Source of the DNA: CBDDLD01 sp965230605
GTDB lineage: Bacteria; Bacteroidota; Bacteroidia; Flavobacteriales; Flavobacteriaceae
Length of the DNA stretch: 64,000 nt
Direction of reading: 5' to 3'
Assembly: GCA_965230605.1 (NCBI GenBank)
Contig: CBDDLD010000005.1
Span: 1-64,000, forward strand
This document shows positions 9,858 to 18,935 of the stretch, piece after piece. How positions within the stretch are numbered: position 1 is the stretch's first letter; every line of letters begins with the position of its first letter. Both the position numbers and the translations under genes were made by a program. The notes under the pieces were generated by a model. That model saw only the letters and a program-made list of their open reading frames with translations. It searched no databases and was not told the DNA's origin.

Positions 9858-10454
9858 ATGAAAATAGGATATGCAAGAGTAAGTACGAAAGATCAATCTT
9901 TAGATTTGCAGATTGATGCCTTGAAAAAGGAAGGCTGTAAACAGATTTTCCATGAAGTGGTCAGTGGGGCAAAAACTGAACGGGTAGAATTAGACCGGCT
10001 CCTTTCTCATTTACGAAAAGGAGATATTTTAGTGATATGGAAATTGGACCGATTGGGTCGATCACTGAAACATTTGGTTCAATTGGTACATGAATTAAAT
10101 GAAAAAGGAATCGGACTCCAAAGTATCAATGACCCAATTGACACCACCACCTCCCAAGGAAGACTAATCTTCAATATTTTTGCTTGTTTGGCAGAATTTG
10201 AACGAGATGTTATTCGTGAACGTACCCAAGCTGGACTCAAAGCTGCTAGGGCAAGAGGTCGAGTGGGTGGAAGACCGAAAGGCTTATCAGAGGATGCACA
10301 AAAAACAGCTATTTCAGCCGAAGCGCTCTATAAGGATGAAAAATTGAGTATAGCAGATATTTGTAAAAACCTTTCTATTAGCAAAGCAACACTCTATAAA
10401 TACCTTAGGCATCAAGGTGTAGATATTAAAGGATTTACCAAACGTAAAAAGTAA
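9858..10454 (+). CDS. Serine recombinase (resolvase/invertase family)
   Basis: The 198-residue protein has the complete small serine recombinase layout. The N-terminal catalytic domain has the nucleophile in YARVSTKDQSLDLQ (Ser9), the arginine-bearing LDRLGRSLKHL motif, and the long E-helix (CLAEFERDVIRERTQAGL). The C-terminal helix-turn-helix follows a basic linker (GGRPKG ... SIADICKNLSISKATLYKYL). It breaks and rejoins DNA at short dyad sites by a Ser-linked intermediate. The gene lies between perfect 22-bp inverted repeats (9715-9736, 10460-10481), with a third copy at 13100-13121. A small dyad AAGTTTTGTAAACTT lies just upstream of the ATG and could be its operator or crossover site. Inversion, excision or mere residence in a small element are all possible. 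Confidence 0.92.
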   Translation: MKIGYARVSTKDQSLDLQIDALKKEGCKQIFHEVVSGAKTERVELDRLLSHLRKGDILVIWKLDRLGRSLKHLVQLVHELNEKGIGLQSINDPIDTTTSQGRLIFNIFACLAEFERDVIRERTQAGLKAARARGRVGGRPKGLSEDAQKTAISAEALYKDEKLSIADICKNLSISKATLYKYLRHQGVDIKGFTKRKK

Positions 10455-10459
10455 ATCCT

Positions 10460-10481
10460 AAACGGTCCTTTTTTTGAACTT
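10460..10481. repeat. Right inverted repeat of the serine-recombinase module
   Basis: Exact reverse complement of 9715-9736; begins six bases after the recombinase stop codon. The core CGGTCCTTTTTTTGAACTT recurs as a direct copy at 13103-13121. Confidence 0.85.
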
Positions 10482-10526
10482 AAACTAGCGGTAATATGGA
10501 TCAAAAAATTAGATCTTTAAAGAAAA

Positions 10527-11996
10527 CTATAATTCCAGAGATGCTATATTATAATTTTCAAACCATTGTGAGAATTTTTCAACAAGTTTAATTTTCTGTT
10601 GGTTGAATTCATGAGGTTTTATTACGTGTGTATTGAGATTTTTATAGAGGTATTTTAATTCGATATAAATTGTATGGGCTTGATCTGGAAGGGGTTTATT
10701 ATTGTCCCTATGAAAGCACTGAAGATATTTCAAAGCACGATTTAGGTCTTTTCCTTCCAACGCTTTCAATATACTTTCTTGAGTCGTATGCACATTTACA
10801 AGACCTTCTTGCAGATTACAACATATGAGTGCAGCTCTTATAATTCTTCCTTGCGTATTATCTTCAACATCCATTATTTTCCAGTTTTGCCCGTCTTTCT
10901 TTTCCAAGGTATAACGGTATGTATCGGGGCTATTATAATAGTATACATATTCTCCTAGTTCTATATCGAACCATTGAATAGAACAATTTTCTCTTGTTTG
11001 GGCGTATGCAACACTATCACCTGTTATTATTTTTATTTCATCAATGGCACTTACATTCATGTTAGACATGTTATATTTATTTTGAAGCGTCCATCCTTTC
11101 CAAACAGAACCGCCTACCACATTTCGAATTTGTGTGATTAAATCTGCTCCCATATATTCTTTTAGACTATCTAAATATGGCATATAGCCTCTTCTGACTT
11201 TTTCCAGACATGGAGTTTCACACATACAACTATAGTTAAGCGTATCCCAACAATTTTTATCCATCGGCACACCTTTGTAGGCATTGAATTCAAATTGCAA
11301 TGCTTTTCGTATAATTCGTTCTATTTCTATCTCATCATCATGATTATTTGATGATGTTCTCATTTGAGAAATATAAAAAAGTGCTCCTATGGAAATCACT
11401 AATAAAATAGGTACTAGCAGAGAAAATAAAGAATATGAATGTTGAGGAATATTGTGTTGATTAGCAGAAGAAAGATTTTTAGTCTCACTGTCAGAAATAT
11501 CCTTTGCCAATTGTATGGGCTTAGATTCAGAAAGTGATTCTGATAGCTTAGTTTTTAAATTTTGAATTTCATCCTTGCCTTGGAGATCCTGAATGTAAAG
11601 ACTTGCTCTGTGTTCAATTTCATTTTTTATACGTTCTTGATGATGCTTACTTAGTATGTAAAAGTCACTGTCTGTAAGATCACTAATAAGTTGTGTATCT
11701 TTCATTTTTTTTTGCTCTTGAAAGCAAAACACATCCCAGTTTTCATAGCCCCATTTATGAGGTAAGCATTTTACAAGTTTGGAAAGAGTGTCTTCTCCAA
11801 TGGGCGTTTGTCCAACCTTACTTCTGTATACTCCGAGTGCCAATATTCGTTCACAATAGCTTTGTTTGATTCCACTTATTTGGCTAATTATTTTTTTATC
11901 TTTCCCTGTAATTTTGTTGGCATTCGTTTTTCGAAGTGTTACAATAATAAGCTTTTTAAGTAGAGGAAAGAAAAAAGGGTGATTAGTTGCTGCCAT
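10527..11996 (-). CDS. Membrane-anchored protein with N-terminal HTH-like region and C-terminal IMS/NTF2-like domain
   Basis: 489 residues, family not firmly recognised. The first ~95 residues (KIISQISGIKQSYCERILALGVYRSKVG) resemble a cytoplasmic DNA-binding or effector-like helical domain. After a charged linker there is a single hydrophobic segment (YSLFSLLVPILLVISIGALF, residues ~200-220). The C-terminal ~270 residues are then extracytoplasmic and contain a segment (VVGGSVWKGWTLQNKYNMSN ... YTLEKKDGQNWKIMDVE) like the NTF2-fold IMS domain. The protein at 39711-41105 has a comparable layout (soluble N-terminus, one membrane span, periplasmic C-terminus). It is divergent from the lipoprotein gene at 12149, and both lie between two recombinase repeats, so they may travel as a unit. 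Confidence 0.6.
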   Translation of the reverse strand: MAATNHPFFFPLLKKLIIVTLRKTNANKITGKDKKIISQISGIKQSYCERILALGVYRSKVGQTPIGEDTLSKLVKCLPHKWGYENWDVFCFQEQKKMKDTQLISDLTDSDFYILSKHHQERIKNEIEHRASLYIQDLQGKDEIQNLKTKLSESLSESKPIQLAKDISDSETKNLSSANQHNIPQHSYSLFSLLVPILLVISIGALFYISQMRTSSNNHDDEIEIERIIRKALQFEFNAYKGVPMDKNCWDTLNYSCMCETPCLEKVRRGYMPYLDSLKEYMGADLITQIRNVVGGSVWKGWTLQNKYNMSNMNVSAIDEIKIITGDSVAYAQTRENCSIQWFDIELGEYVYYYNSPDTYRYTLEKKDGQNWKIMDVEDNTQGRIIRAALICCNLQEGLVNVHTTQESILKALEGKDLNRALKYLQCFHRDNNKPLPDQAHTIYIELKYLYKNLNTHVIKPHEFNQQKIKLVEKFSQWFENYNIASLEL

Positions 11997-12077
11997 AATC
12001 TGTTGATTATAATTGATTTATGTTTTTTTGATAAAAATACGATAAAACTTCGACAAGAATCAGATAATCGTATATGT

Positions 12078-12085
12078 TATGTTTG
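12078..12085 (+). promoter_or_regulatory. Candidate -7 box TATGTTTG for the lipoprotein gene
   Basis: Matches the Bacteroidota -7 consensus TAnnTTTG, 63 bp before the ATG at 12149. A convincing -33 TTG at the usual spacing is not evident, so the assignment is tentative. Confidence 0.35.
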
Positions 12086-12148
12086 TATTGGAAAAGAAAA
12101 AATTCAAATTCTTATCATCACATTTTTTAATACATAAAATCATATACT

Positions 12149-12958
12149 ATGAAAAAGTTACTTTTTTATTGCCTTGCCATTATTACAATTTTTGGAATTG
12201 TTGGGTGCGAAAAACAAGAGACTCAAGTCAAGACCGTTAATGAAGTCACATCCTTTGAGAAAATGAGTCAAGACATCAAAAATATTTCCATTAATGAATT
12301 TGATCTATCCGATCAAGAAATAGAAATTCTAGTACAATCAATGATAGATCCATCTAGTTCCAATGATATAGATCTTATTATTCAAGTACACCAATTGAGT
12401 AATAATGATGTTACAAAATTTTACTCTTTACTACGCCAAGAGAATGTGAAATTACATGAAGGGAAAATCACTCCTAATCTAAAAGAAGAAATGGAAATGA
12501 TGGACAAAATTAGTGAGAACGTTAATAAAATTGCCTTTGAAAAATATCAAACTACATTTCATAATCTAGACCTTGATGTTCAAGATCAACTTTTGAATGC
12601 GGAATTTTCAAAATTCAATAATATAGATTCTCAAGGTAAAGCATTCTGCCCAAATGAAGATTTTAATAACTGGCTAGGAGGAATGTCTACTTGGAATTCT
12701 CATAGTACTGATGATTCAAGGAGCGTGCAAAATTCATGGGCTGACATACCATGTGATACAGAGTTACAGTACAATAGAATAGGGCAAAGTGTAACTGGAT
12801 CCACCGCTAGTGCTAATAACTTGATTCTTGCTTTTGGAGGAGGATTAAGTGGAAGATATGCTAGTGGAATAACTTATGTAATTGTTGGTTCAGGACGAGC
12901 TATGTATCATGGTTATTTTACTGCAAGTTCATTACGTAGTGCCATAAGAATAGTATAG
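12149..12958 (+). CDS. Lipoprotein, 269 aa, unknown function
   Basis: The N-terminus MKKLLFYCLAIITIFGIVGCEKQ is a lipoprotein signal with lipobox IVGC. The mature part has a helical acidic half (residues ~35-175) and a glycine/serine-rich C-terminal half (SVTGSTASANNLILAFGGG ... SGRAMYHGYF). No catalytic motif is recognisable. It lies divergently from the membrane protein at 10527-11996 and is followed by a strong hairpin at 13055-13090 and then the third recombinase repeat, which marks the unit's right edge. Surface location is inferred from the lipobox. Confidence 0.65.
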   Translation: MKKLLFYCLAIITIFGIVGCEKQETQVKTVNEVTSFEKMSQDIKNISINEFDLSDQEIEILVQSMIDPSSSNDIDLIIQVHQLSNNDVTKFYSLLRQENVKLHEGKITPNLKEEMEMMDKISENVNKIAFEKYQTTFHNLDLDVQDQLLNAEFSKFNNIDSQGKAFCPNEDFNNWLGGMSTWNSHSTDDSRSVQNSWADIPCDTELQYNRIGQSVTGSTASANNLILAFGGGLSGRYASGITYVIVGSGRAMYHGYFTASSLRSAIRIV

Positions 12959-13054
12959 TAAATTGAATGATTTACACCTAATTCTATTTTTCAAAGATTA
13001 CACACAAAAGTCCCTATAAAACCAAATAGGGATATTCATAAGTAAAGACATAAG

Positions 13055-13090
13055 AATCCTATACTAGCGTATGTTAGTATGGGATTTTTT
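13055..13090 (+). terminator. Rho-independent terminator after the lipoprotein gene
   Basis: A 12-bp stem AATCCTATACTA / TAGTATGGGATT (one G-T pair) with a short loop is followed by a run of Ts. It sits about 100 bp after the stop at 12958. Confidence 0.75.
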
Positions 13091-13099
13091 ACCACAAAT

Positions 13100-13121
13100 A
13101 AGCGGTCCTTTTTTTGAACTT
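13100..13121. repeat. Third copy of the recombinase repeat
   Basis: Positions 13103-13123 match 10463-10483 in the same orientation over 21 bases, so this copy is direct relative to the right repeat and inverted relative to the left one. It lies between the terminator of the lipoprotein gene and the TrlF-like gene. Confidence 0.8.
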
Positions 13122-13328
13122 AATAAAACATATAAAAAGGTTATTTTTAATATGACTTTGTTTTGCTTGTAATCTTTTGTTTTTGACTCAATGTATAAAG
13201 AGTGAGATATAATAATTCCTCTTTAAATTACTAATACAATAAAAAAAGATAAAATCATATCCTTATTATTTCAATATTTCTAGTTTTTATAATTATATTA
13301 ATGTTTCTTTTTCAAAAATAATCCCTGT

Positions 13329-16130
13329 ATGCTAGATCAAAAAACATTTGCAAAACAAAAAGATAAAACAACGTACAAAAAAGGTTCCCAGTGGCGTATT
13401 TGGGATTTACATATACATACACCAGGTACTCGAAAAAATGATCAATTTGAAGGACGTACAATTGATGAAAAATGGAAAAAATACATAGAATCGATAAATA
13501 ACTCTCCAATAGATATTGCAGTTATTGGCATTACAGATTATTTTGGTATAGATAATTATTTTACTTTTTTGGAAAAAATAAGGAGTGGAGAGATTACAAA
13601 AACATTTGATTTAGTTATACCTAATGTAGAGTTAAGAATATATCCAGTTACAGGTAAATCAAAGGCAATTAATATCCATTGTTTATTTAATCCTACAATG
13701 GCAAAGCAAATAAAGTCTAAATTTCTTTCAAAGTTAGAATTTGAATATCAAGACAGGTCATATAATGCAACAAAAGAAGACTTCATTGCATTGGGGCGAA
13801 AACATTTGGGGAATGAAACATTGAATGAAGTAGCTGCAGAAAAAGAAGGAGCTGAACAATATGTAGTAAGCATTGATAATCTCCGAAATATCTTCAAAAA
13901 AGATAGAGAATTAAGAGAAAATACAATAATTGTTGTTGCAAATGGAAAAGATGGTGTAAGTGGATTAAGAGATCATAAGAACTTAAAAAATGGTAACAAT
14001 AAGTCTCTTTTAGAAACAACTATTGAATCTATTTTTCAATTTTCAGATGCTATTTTCTCATCAAATAAAAATGATAGAAGTTACTTTTCTGGTCAAGGAG
14101 CTGATAGTATAAATGAAGTTATACGAAAAAACAAAACATTGATGCCTTGCTATCATGGTTGTGATGCACACGAGAATAGTAAAGTATTTAAACCAGATGA
14201 AGAACGGTATTGCTGGATAAAATCTGACCCAACATTCAATGGATTAAAACAGACATTATATGAACCAACAGAAAGAGTTTTAATTCAACCTAATTATCCT
14301 GAAAATAAAACGGGCTATCAAGTTATTGATAAAATAGTTTTTGATCACTCTAAAATTCAAAATAAAGAAATTGAACTTAATTCAGGGTTAAATTGCATTA
14401 TAGGTGGTCGTTCTACAGGAAAATCTATTTTGCTATCTGCTATAACTAAAAGATTAAAAACAGAGGTGGATGTAAAAGAAGAAAATCCTGAATATAATAG
14501 ACTAGTTGAAGATATTTCCCATAATATCAAGATATTCTGGAAGGATAAACTTGAAAATGATGAAAGAGAGATAGAATTCTTTAATCAAGGATATATGGTT
14601 CAATATTCTAGAGATTCAAATAAATTTGATGGTCTTGTCAAAGATATATTAAAGGAAAAATCAAATGGAAATTTATTTGAAGAATTTGATGATTTTATTA
14701 CTAAAAATAAGACAGAAATTCAAGGAAACCTAAACCAACTTTTCAGCATTGAAGATAAAATCAAGGCAAAAAAACATGAAATAGTTGATGTTGGGGATTT
14801 GAAAGGAATTGATGAAGAAATTCAAAAGATAGAAGGAGAAGTTATTTTATCAAAGAAGAAAGTTCAGTTTTCAGATGATGAGTATAAGAAATTTCATGAA
14901 ATAAAAGATAAGATAAATAGTAATACTAAAAGAATAGAGCAATTAGGTGCAGATAAGAAATCATTAGAAAGTTTAAAAAACGAAAAGCTAATACAGGACG
15001 TACCTAGCTTACTTAATTTGCTAGAAGAAAATAAAAACTCATTATATGTATTATTTAAAAATATATCTAATGAATTTAACCTAAAGTGGGAACTTGGAAT
15101 TAATGATATTGAAAAAAATATAGATGCAGAAATTGAAACTTTAAATAAGAATAATCAAACCTTAAAGCAAGAGCCTCTTTATCTAAAAGGTATTGATGTA
15201 TTGGATAAAAATCAAGCTTTAAATATTTTAGAAGGAAAACTGGCACTAGAGAAAAAGAAAAAAGAAAAAATTCAAAAGCTCAATGAAGAAATAGATAATT
15301 TGAAGAAAGAGTATGAAAGTTTGAAAAGTCAGGTACTGGAAAAACATAAATTATATTTTTCTAAGGCAGACAAAATTGCTAAGAATTTAACAACTTCATT
15401 TAAAGATTTGAAAATTAAAGCCTATCCTAATTTTAAGCAGACGGAATATGGTGGGTTATTGAATGATAGTATAAATTTAAGAAGTGATGAACGAAAAAAT
15501 CTAGCCTCATTTAATCATGGAAAAAGTGGTAATTTAGGTTACGAAAAAGAAATTAAGAATAAACTAGAAATATTATTAGATGGTAAAGTAATCTTAAAAA
15601 ATAGTTATGATCATAGAAATTTAATTCAAAGAATTTTAGAAGAAAGTTACTATAAAATCTCTTATGAAGTTACCTATGAAAATGATAAATACAGTGAAAT
15701 GTCAGAGGGAAAACAGGCATTTGTTGTCTTAAAACTCTTACTTGACTTTAGTGATAAAAAATGTCCAATATTAATAGATCAGCCAGAAGATGACCTAGAC
15801 AATAGAGCTATTTATAATGATTTGGTTGAGTATCTAAAAAATAAGAAGAAAGAGCGGCAAATTATCCTTGTAACACATAATCCCAATATTGTTATAGGTA
15901 CAGATTCTGAAATGGTAATCGTCGCAAATCAGCATGGAGTTAAGAATAAAAATAAGAATGGAAAAAAGTTTCAGTATATCACAGGAAGTATAGAAAATAC
16001 TTCGCCAATTGATGAAAAAAATCCAATAGTTTTAGAACGTCAAGGGATAAGAGAGCATGTGTGTGAAATACTTGAAGGTGGAGAATATGCATTTAAAAAG
16101 CGAGAAAGAAGATATTCTATTAAGAGATAG
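13329..16130 (+). CDS. TrlF-like PHP-domain AAA ATPase
   Basis: 933 residues. The N-terminal third is a PHP (polymerase-histidinol phosphatase) metal-hydrolase domain: HxH in WDLHIHTPG (His28, His30), GITDYFGI, NVELRI, and a closing CDAHE with Asp and His. These are the metal ligands expected of an active enzyme. A P-loop GGRSTGKS follows at ~359-366, then a long coiled coil (~430-700) and an ABC/SMC-like Walker B and signature region (MSEGKQAF ... ILIDQPEDDLDN at ~812-824, then ILVTHNPN). This is the layout of TrlF-family AAA-like ATPases, found in defence-type islands. The likely role is an ATP-gated nuclease or phosphoesterase acting on nucleic acid or nucleotides; the activity is inferred. 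It overlaps the next gene, implying translational coupling. Confidence 0.85.
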   Translation: MLDQKTFAKQKDKTTYKKGSQWRIWDLHIHTPGTRKNDQFEGRTIDEKWKKYIESINNSPIDIAVIGITDYFGIDNYFTFLEKIRSGEITKTFDLVIPNVELRIYPVTGKSKAINIHCLFNPTMAKQIKSKFLSKLEFEYQDRSYNATKEDFIALGRKHLGNETLNEVAAEKEGAEQYVVSIDNLRNIFKKDRELRENTIIVVANGKDGVSGLRDHKNLKNGNNKSLLETTIESIFQFSDAIFSSNKNDRSYFSGQGADSINEVIRKNKTLMPCYHGCDAHENSKVFKPDEERYCWIKSDPTFNGLKQTLYEPTERVLIQPNYPENKTGYQVIDKIVFDHSKIQNKEIELNSGLNCIIGGRSTGKSILLSAITKRLKTEVDVKEENPEYNRLVEDISHNIKIFWKDKLENDEREIEFFNQGYMVQYSRDSNKFDGLVKDILKEKSNGNLFEEFDDFITKNKTEIQGNLNQLFSIEDKIKAKKHEIVDVGDLKGIDEEIQKIEGEVILSKKKVQFSDDEYKKFHEIKDKINSNTKRIEQLGADKKSLESLKNEKLIQDVPSLLNLLEENKNSLYVLFKNISNEFNLKWELGINDIEKNIDAEIETLNKNNQTLKQEPLYLKGIDVLDKNQALNILEGKLALEKKKKEKIQKLNEEIDNLKKEYESLKSQVLEKHKLYFSKADKIAKNLTTSFKDLKIKAYPNFKQTEYGGLLNDSINLRSDERKNLASFNHGKSGNLGYEKEIKNKLEILLDGKVILKNSYDHRNLIQRILEESYYKISYEVTYENDKYSEMSEGKQAFVVLKLLLDFSDKKCPILIDQPEDDLDNRAIYNDLVEYLKNKKKERQIILVTHNPNIVIGTDSEMVIVANQHGVKNKNKNGKKFQYITGSIENTSPIDEKNPIVLERQGIREHVCEILEGGEYAFKKRERRYSIKR

Positions 16131-18477
16131 AGAAATTATTAAAAAACTGAATGAATACATAGTCATGAACCTAGACCCTGTTGAAATACATAAATCACAT
16201 AGAAAAGAATGGAAATCGAAAAGGCATTTTGAAGAACTCATAGATGAAATGGGGATTTATATGCCAAGTGAATGGGTAACAAGAGATTACGGAATAGACG
16301 CTATTGTTGAACTTAATAGCCCTATTGTAAATAGTGAAAGCTTATCTCCAGATGGAAAGTTTTTTACTATACAGTTAAAATCAACAGATAATATTAAGAA
16401 AAGACTTCAGCATATTGCATTTTCTGTTCCTGTAAAAAAAATTATACAGTGGCATAGTTTTAATTTAGCAGTTGCTTTTGTTCTAAATGATTTATCAGAT
16501 GGAACTTTTTACTATCTATGGATAGATGATTTTTTGATTAGCTCTCTTGATTCGAAAAATGAAAATTGGGTGAGTCAAAAGACAGTCACTCTCCAAATTC
16601 CTTTTGAGAATATATTAAAAAAAGAGAATAAAAATATTATTCGAGACTATGTATTTAACTGGAAACCATCCAGTCGAAAAGTTATACAACCAGGGGTATA
16701 CTTTAATCTAAAAAATAGATGTAGTGATTTATTGAGTGTCTATAAGGAGTTTGTGAATCCATTCAAGTTGGAATCTGTTAATTTCTCAATAAAAGAACTC
16801 AATAGACAGTTAGAAGAAGCTATTTATAGAATAGCAATAACAGGACCTTCAAGAGTAGGTAAAAGCACATTAATTAATGCTCTTTTAAAAAGAAAGGGTG
16901 TATCTCCAACAGGTTTTTTTCAAACAACAGGAGTTCCTATTCAAGTTCTACCAAGTAAAACAGATGAAGTAAAAATTATCTTTAAAGGGGGGAAAAGTAT
17001 AACTCAGAAACTAACAACAGAAATAATTAAAGAGTATGCTTCACAAGACGAGAATGAGGATAACAATAAAAATGTAGTTCTAGTCGTAGTTTATTTGTCT
17101 AATAAGCAATTAGAATATGGATTATCGTTATTTGATATACCAGGATTAGATGACCCTGACGATAATATTTATAACTATACATGGAGCACTGTAACTAAAG
17201 CAAATGCTATTTTGTATCTAATTGATGGCTCTCCAGCAGAAAATGGTGGTTTTATATTTAAAAAAGAATATAAGAGTCATATAACAGATTTAGGACAATC
17301 TCTAGATAAGATTTTTCTAGTATTTAATAAAGTAAATGCATTGACAGGGAATAAACTTAATCTACTTAAAGAGAGAGTAGATAAAGACCTAAAAAAGTTA
17401 GATCTTTATGACAAGGTAGCGGATAAAATTTATTATATCAGTGCAGAAGAAAGTTTAAAGATTCGAACAGAAAAGGCAAAAGGTAATGACTCTGTTAAAC
17501 AGTTAGAAACAGATATTTGGGATTATCTATTGAGCGAAAATAAAATAGGGCTTATTCAACTTCATAATGTTTCTAAAGAAATTTTTCACTCCACACAAAA
17601 ACTACAAGAATTACTAAATACCCGTTTGATTGATAATGATAAGAGAAAAGAACTTGAAAATGCTATAGTAAAAGCTAAAAATAGTATTTCTAAGATAGGG
17701 GCTCTTTATAATCAAAATAAGAATGAGATAAAGAAAAGAATTACTAAATCTCTGGATAATAAGAAAAATGATATTCTGCTACATTTAGAAACAGAGTTAA
17801 AGAGTATTGATATAAATCAAAAAATTCCTAATAAAAAAAGCATTCGAGATTATTTAACTCAAGAAGCACATAAAACAATAGAATCTACAAATAGTGAGTA
17901 TAGATATCAATTAAGTATATTGAAGCAAACTATAGATAACTGGGTTGAGGATAATTTGAAAGAAGTCCGCAAAATTATAATACAAGATACCAAAAAGAAA
18001 ATTATTGATCTTTCAGATGTTGGAGATATTGATTTTCCTGATAATGGTCTTATTCCATCTCTTGGGGTAGGATTTTTAACAGGTATAATTGGATTGTTTA
18101 TAAATCCCCCAGCTGCAATACTAACTGCTATAACAGGTTTCTTTGGAAGCTTTATTTTTTCTGCTAAGGAGAGAAGAGCAAAGCAAATAAGTCATATTAT
18201 AGATAAATCAAGGATACAATACAATAAATTGTTTAGTAAGATAAATGATGCTTACATAAGTTCTATTGATGAGGTTTCTAAGAAAATAACAAATCGTACT
18301 GAAAACAAAGTAAATGTATATTTTAAAGATCTAAGAGGACAAATAAAAAAATTAGAAGCCCCAATTCTTAAAGGAGAAGAAGAATTATACAAAGATGCTT
18401 TTTCGAAAATTAAAGAACTACAGATTTCTATAAATAAACTCAATTCGGAAATAGAATCTTGGTACAAAACAATTTGA
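16087..18477 (+). CDS. DUF4365 nuclease-like domain fused to a dynamin-like GTPase
   Basis: 796 residues from the ATG at 16087, which has a purine-rich AAGGTGGAG just upstream and overlaps the TrlF gene by 44 bp; an ATG at 16057 would add ten residues. Residues ~40-190 match the DUF4365 pattern (RDYGIDAIVEL ... FFTIQLKST), a PD-(D/E)xK-like fold with D, E and QxK. From ~250 there is a dynamin-superfamily GTPase: G1 GPSRVGKST (~253), G3 DIPGLDDPDDN (~350), G4 NKVN (~414). Helical stalk segments follow, with a hydrophobic hairpin (~654-693, GFLTGIIGLFINPPAAIL) like the membrane paddle of bacterial dynamins. The chain thus couples a nuclease-like sensor to a membrane-binding GTPase. With the PHP-ATPase next to it, this looks like an abortive-infection type module. 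Function is inferred. Confidence 0.85.
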   Translation: MHLKSEKEDILLRDREIIKKLNEYIVMNLDPVEIHKSHRKEWKSKRHFEELIDEMGIYMPSEWVTRDYGIDAIVELNSPIVNSESLSPDGKFFTIQLKSTDNIKKRLQHIAFSVPVKKIIQWHSFNLAVAFVLNDLSDGTFYYLWIDDFLISSLDSKNENWVSQKTVTLQIPFENILKKENKNIIRDYVFNWKPSSRKVIQPGVYFNLKNRCSDLLSVYKEFVNPFKLESVNFSIKELNRQLEEAIYRIAITGPSRVGKSTLINALLKRKGVSPTGFFQTTGVPIQVLPSKTDEVKIIFKGGKSITQKLTTEIIKEYASQDENEDNNKNVVLVVVYLSNKQLEYGLSLFDIPGLDDPDDNIYNYTWSTVTKANAILYLIDGSPAENGGFIFKKEYKSHITDLGQSLDKIFLVFNKVNALTGNKLNLLKERVDKDLKKLDLYDKVADKIYYISAEESLKIRTEKAKGNDSVKQLETDIWDYLLSENKIGLIQLHNVSKEIFHSTQKLQELLNTRLIDNDKRKELENAIVKAKNSISKIGALYNQNKNEIKKRITKSLDNKKNDILLHLETELKSIDINQKIPNKKSIRDYLTQEAHKTIESTNSEYRYQLSILKQTIDNWVEDNLKEVRKIIIQDTKKKIIDLSDVGDIDFPDNGLIPSLGVGFLTGIIGLFINPPAAILTAITGFFGSFIFSAKERRAKQISHIIDKSRIQYNKLFSKINDAYISSIDEVSKKITNRTENKVNVYFKDLRGQIKKLEAPILKGEEELYKDAFSKIKELQISINKLNSEIESWYKTI

Positions 18478-18935
18478 GTAAAGTAGTTACAAACTAGTAA
18501 CGTCCATCACTACTTTGAAAAAAACTTGCCAATCCCCAATTAATCTTTACGATATAGAGGACACTCTATTATGCAATATTCATTAAATCTTTTTGTGCGC
18601 TCGCAAACCGCAATACCCAATTCATGCTGAAAACTCCCTAATTTTGAGATTCTTATCATCAATCCTTGAAGTAGTTTTTAGTCTCCATATACACATCTGT
18701 AATAGCAGGATAACAATACTGCCTGCTATATATGGATTTATCGGAAGATTTAACCTGTATAATAGGGTGTCACAGTTGTTGTTATCCTGTTTTTGTAGAA
18801 GGATGCCATTTTCTTTTTCGGCAAAGAAAACTTTTATGCTAAGCTCCCTGACGAAGTCGTTCAAATAAAATGACTTTCTTTTTATTTAAGTTGACCTCCT
18901 TCTATGTGAAGGGGGATATTTTGTTGTTTTTCTAC
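18478..18935. other. Intergenic stretch containing palindromic site A
   Basis: It lies between the dynamin gene and the methyltransferase. Besides the palindrome at 18706-18789 I see only short reading frames with no protein-like character. It marks the change from the TrlF/dynamin block to the plasmid-like segment. Confidence 0.5.
18706..18789. repeat. Palindromic site A (CAGGATAACA ... TTGTTATCCTG), 84 bp
   Basis: The outer arms CAGGATAACAA / TTGTTATCCTG pair perfectly, and a second short stem ACTG/CAGT follows after a bulge. Bases 18765-18800 are the exact reverse complement of 47471-47506 (36 identical bases). It is thus an inverted partner of site C and related to site B at 43738. Confidence 0.8.

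Larger units (their letters stand above)
12959..13328. other. Intergenic stretch with terminator, recombinase repeat and presumed promoter of the TrlF-like gene
   Basis: Apart from the hairpin (13055-13090) and the repeat (13100-13121), the remaining ~200 bp is very AT-rich and carries no supported reading frame. It presumably holds the promoter of the two-gene block that follows, but I cannot point to convincing boxes. Confidence 0.5.

Noticed and set aside
9715..10481. Tn3-family miniature element
   Set aside because: Repeats do not begin with the GGGG-type Tn3 termini and no 5-bp target duplication is visible.
18593..18868. Overlapping 91- and 80-residue frames beside palindrome A
   Set aside because: Both run through the palindrome, have no protein-like features and no homologue beside sites B or C.
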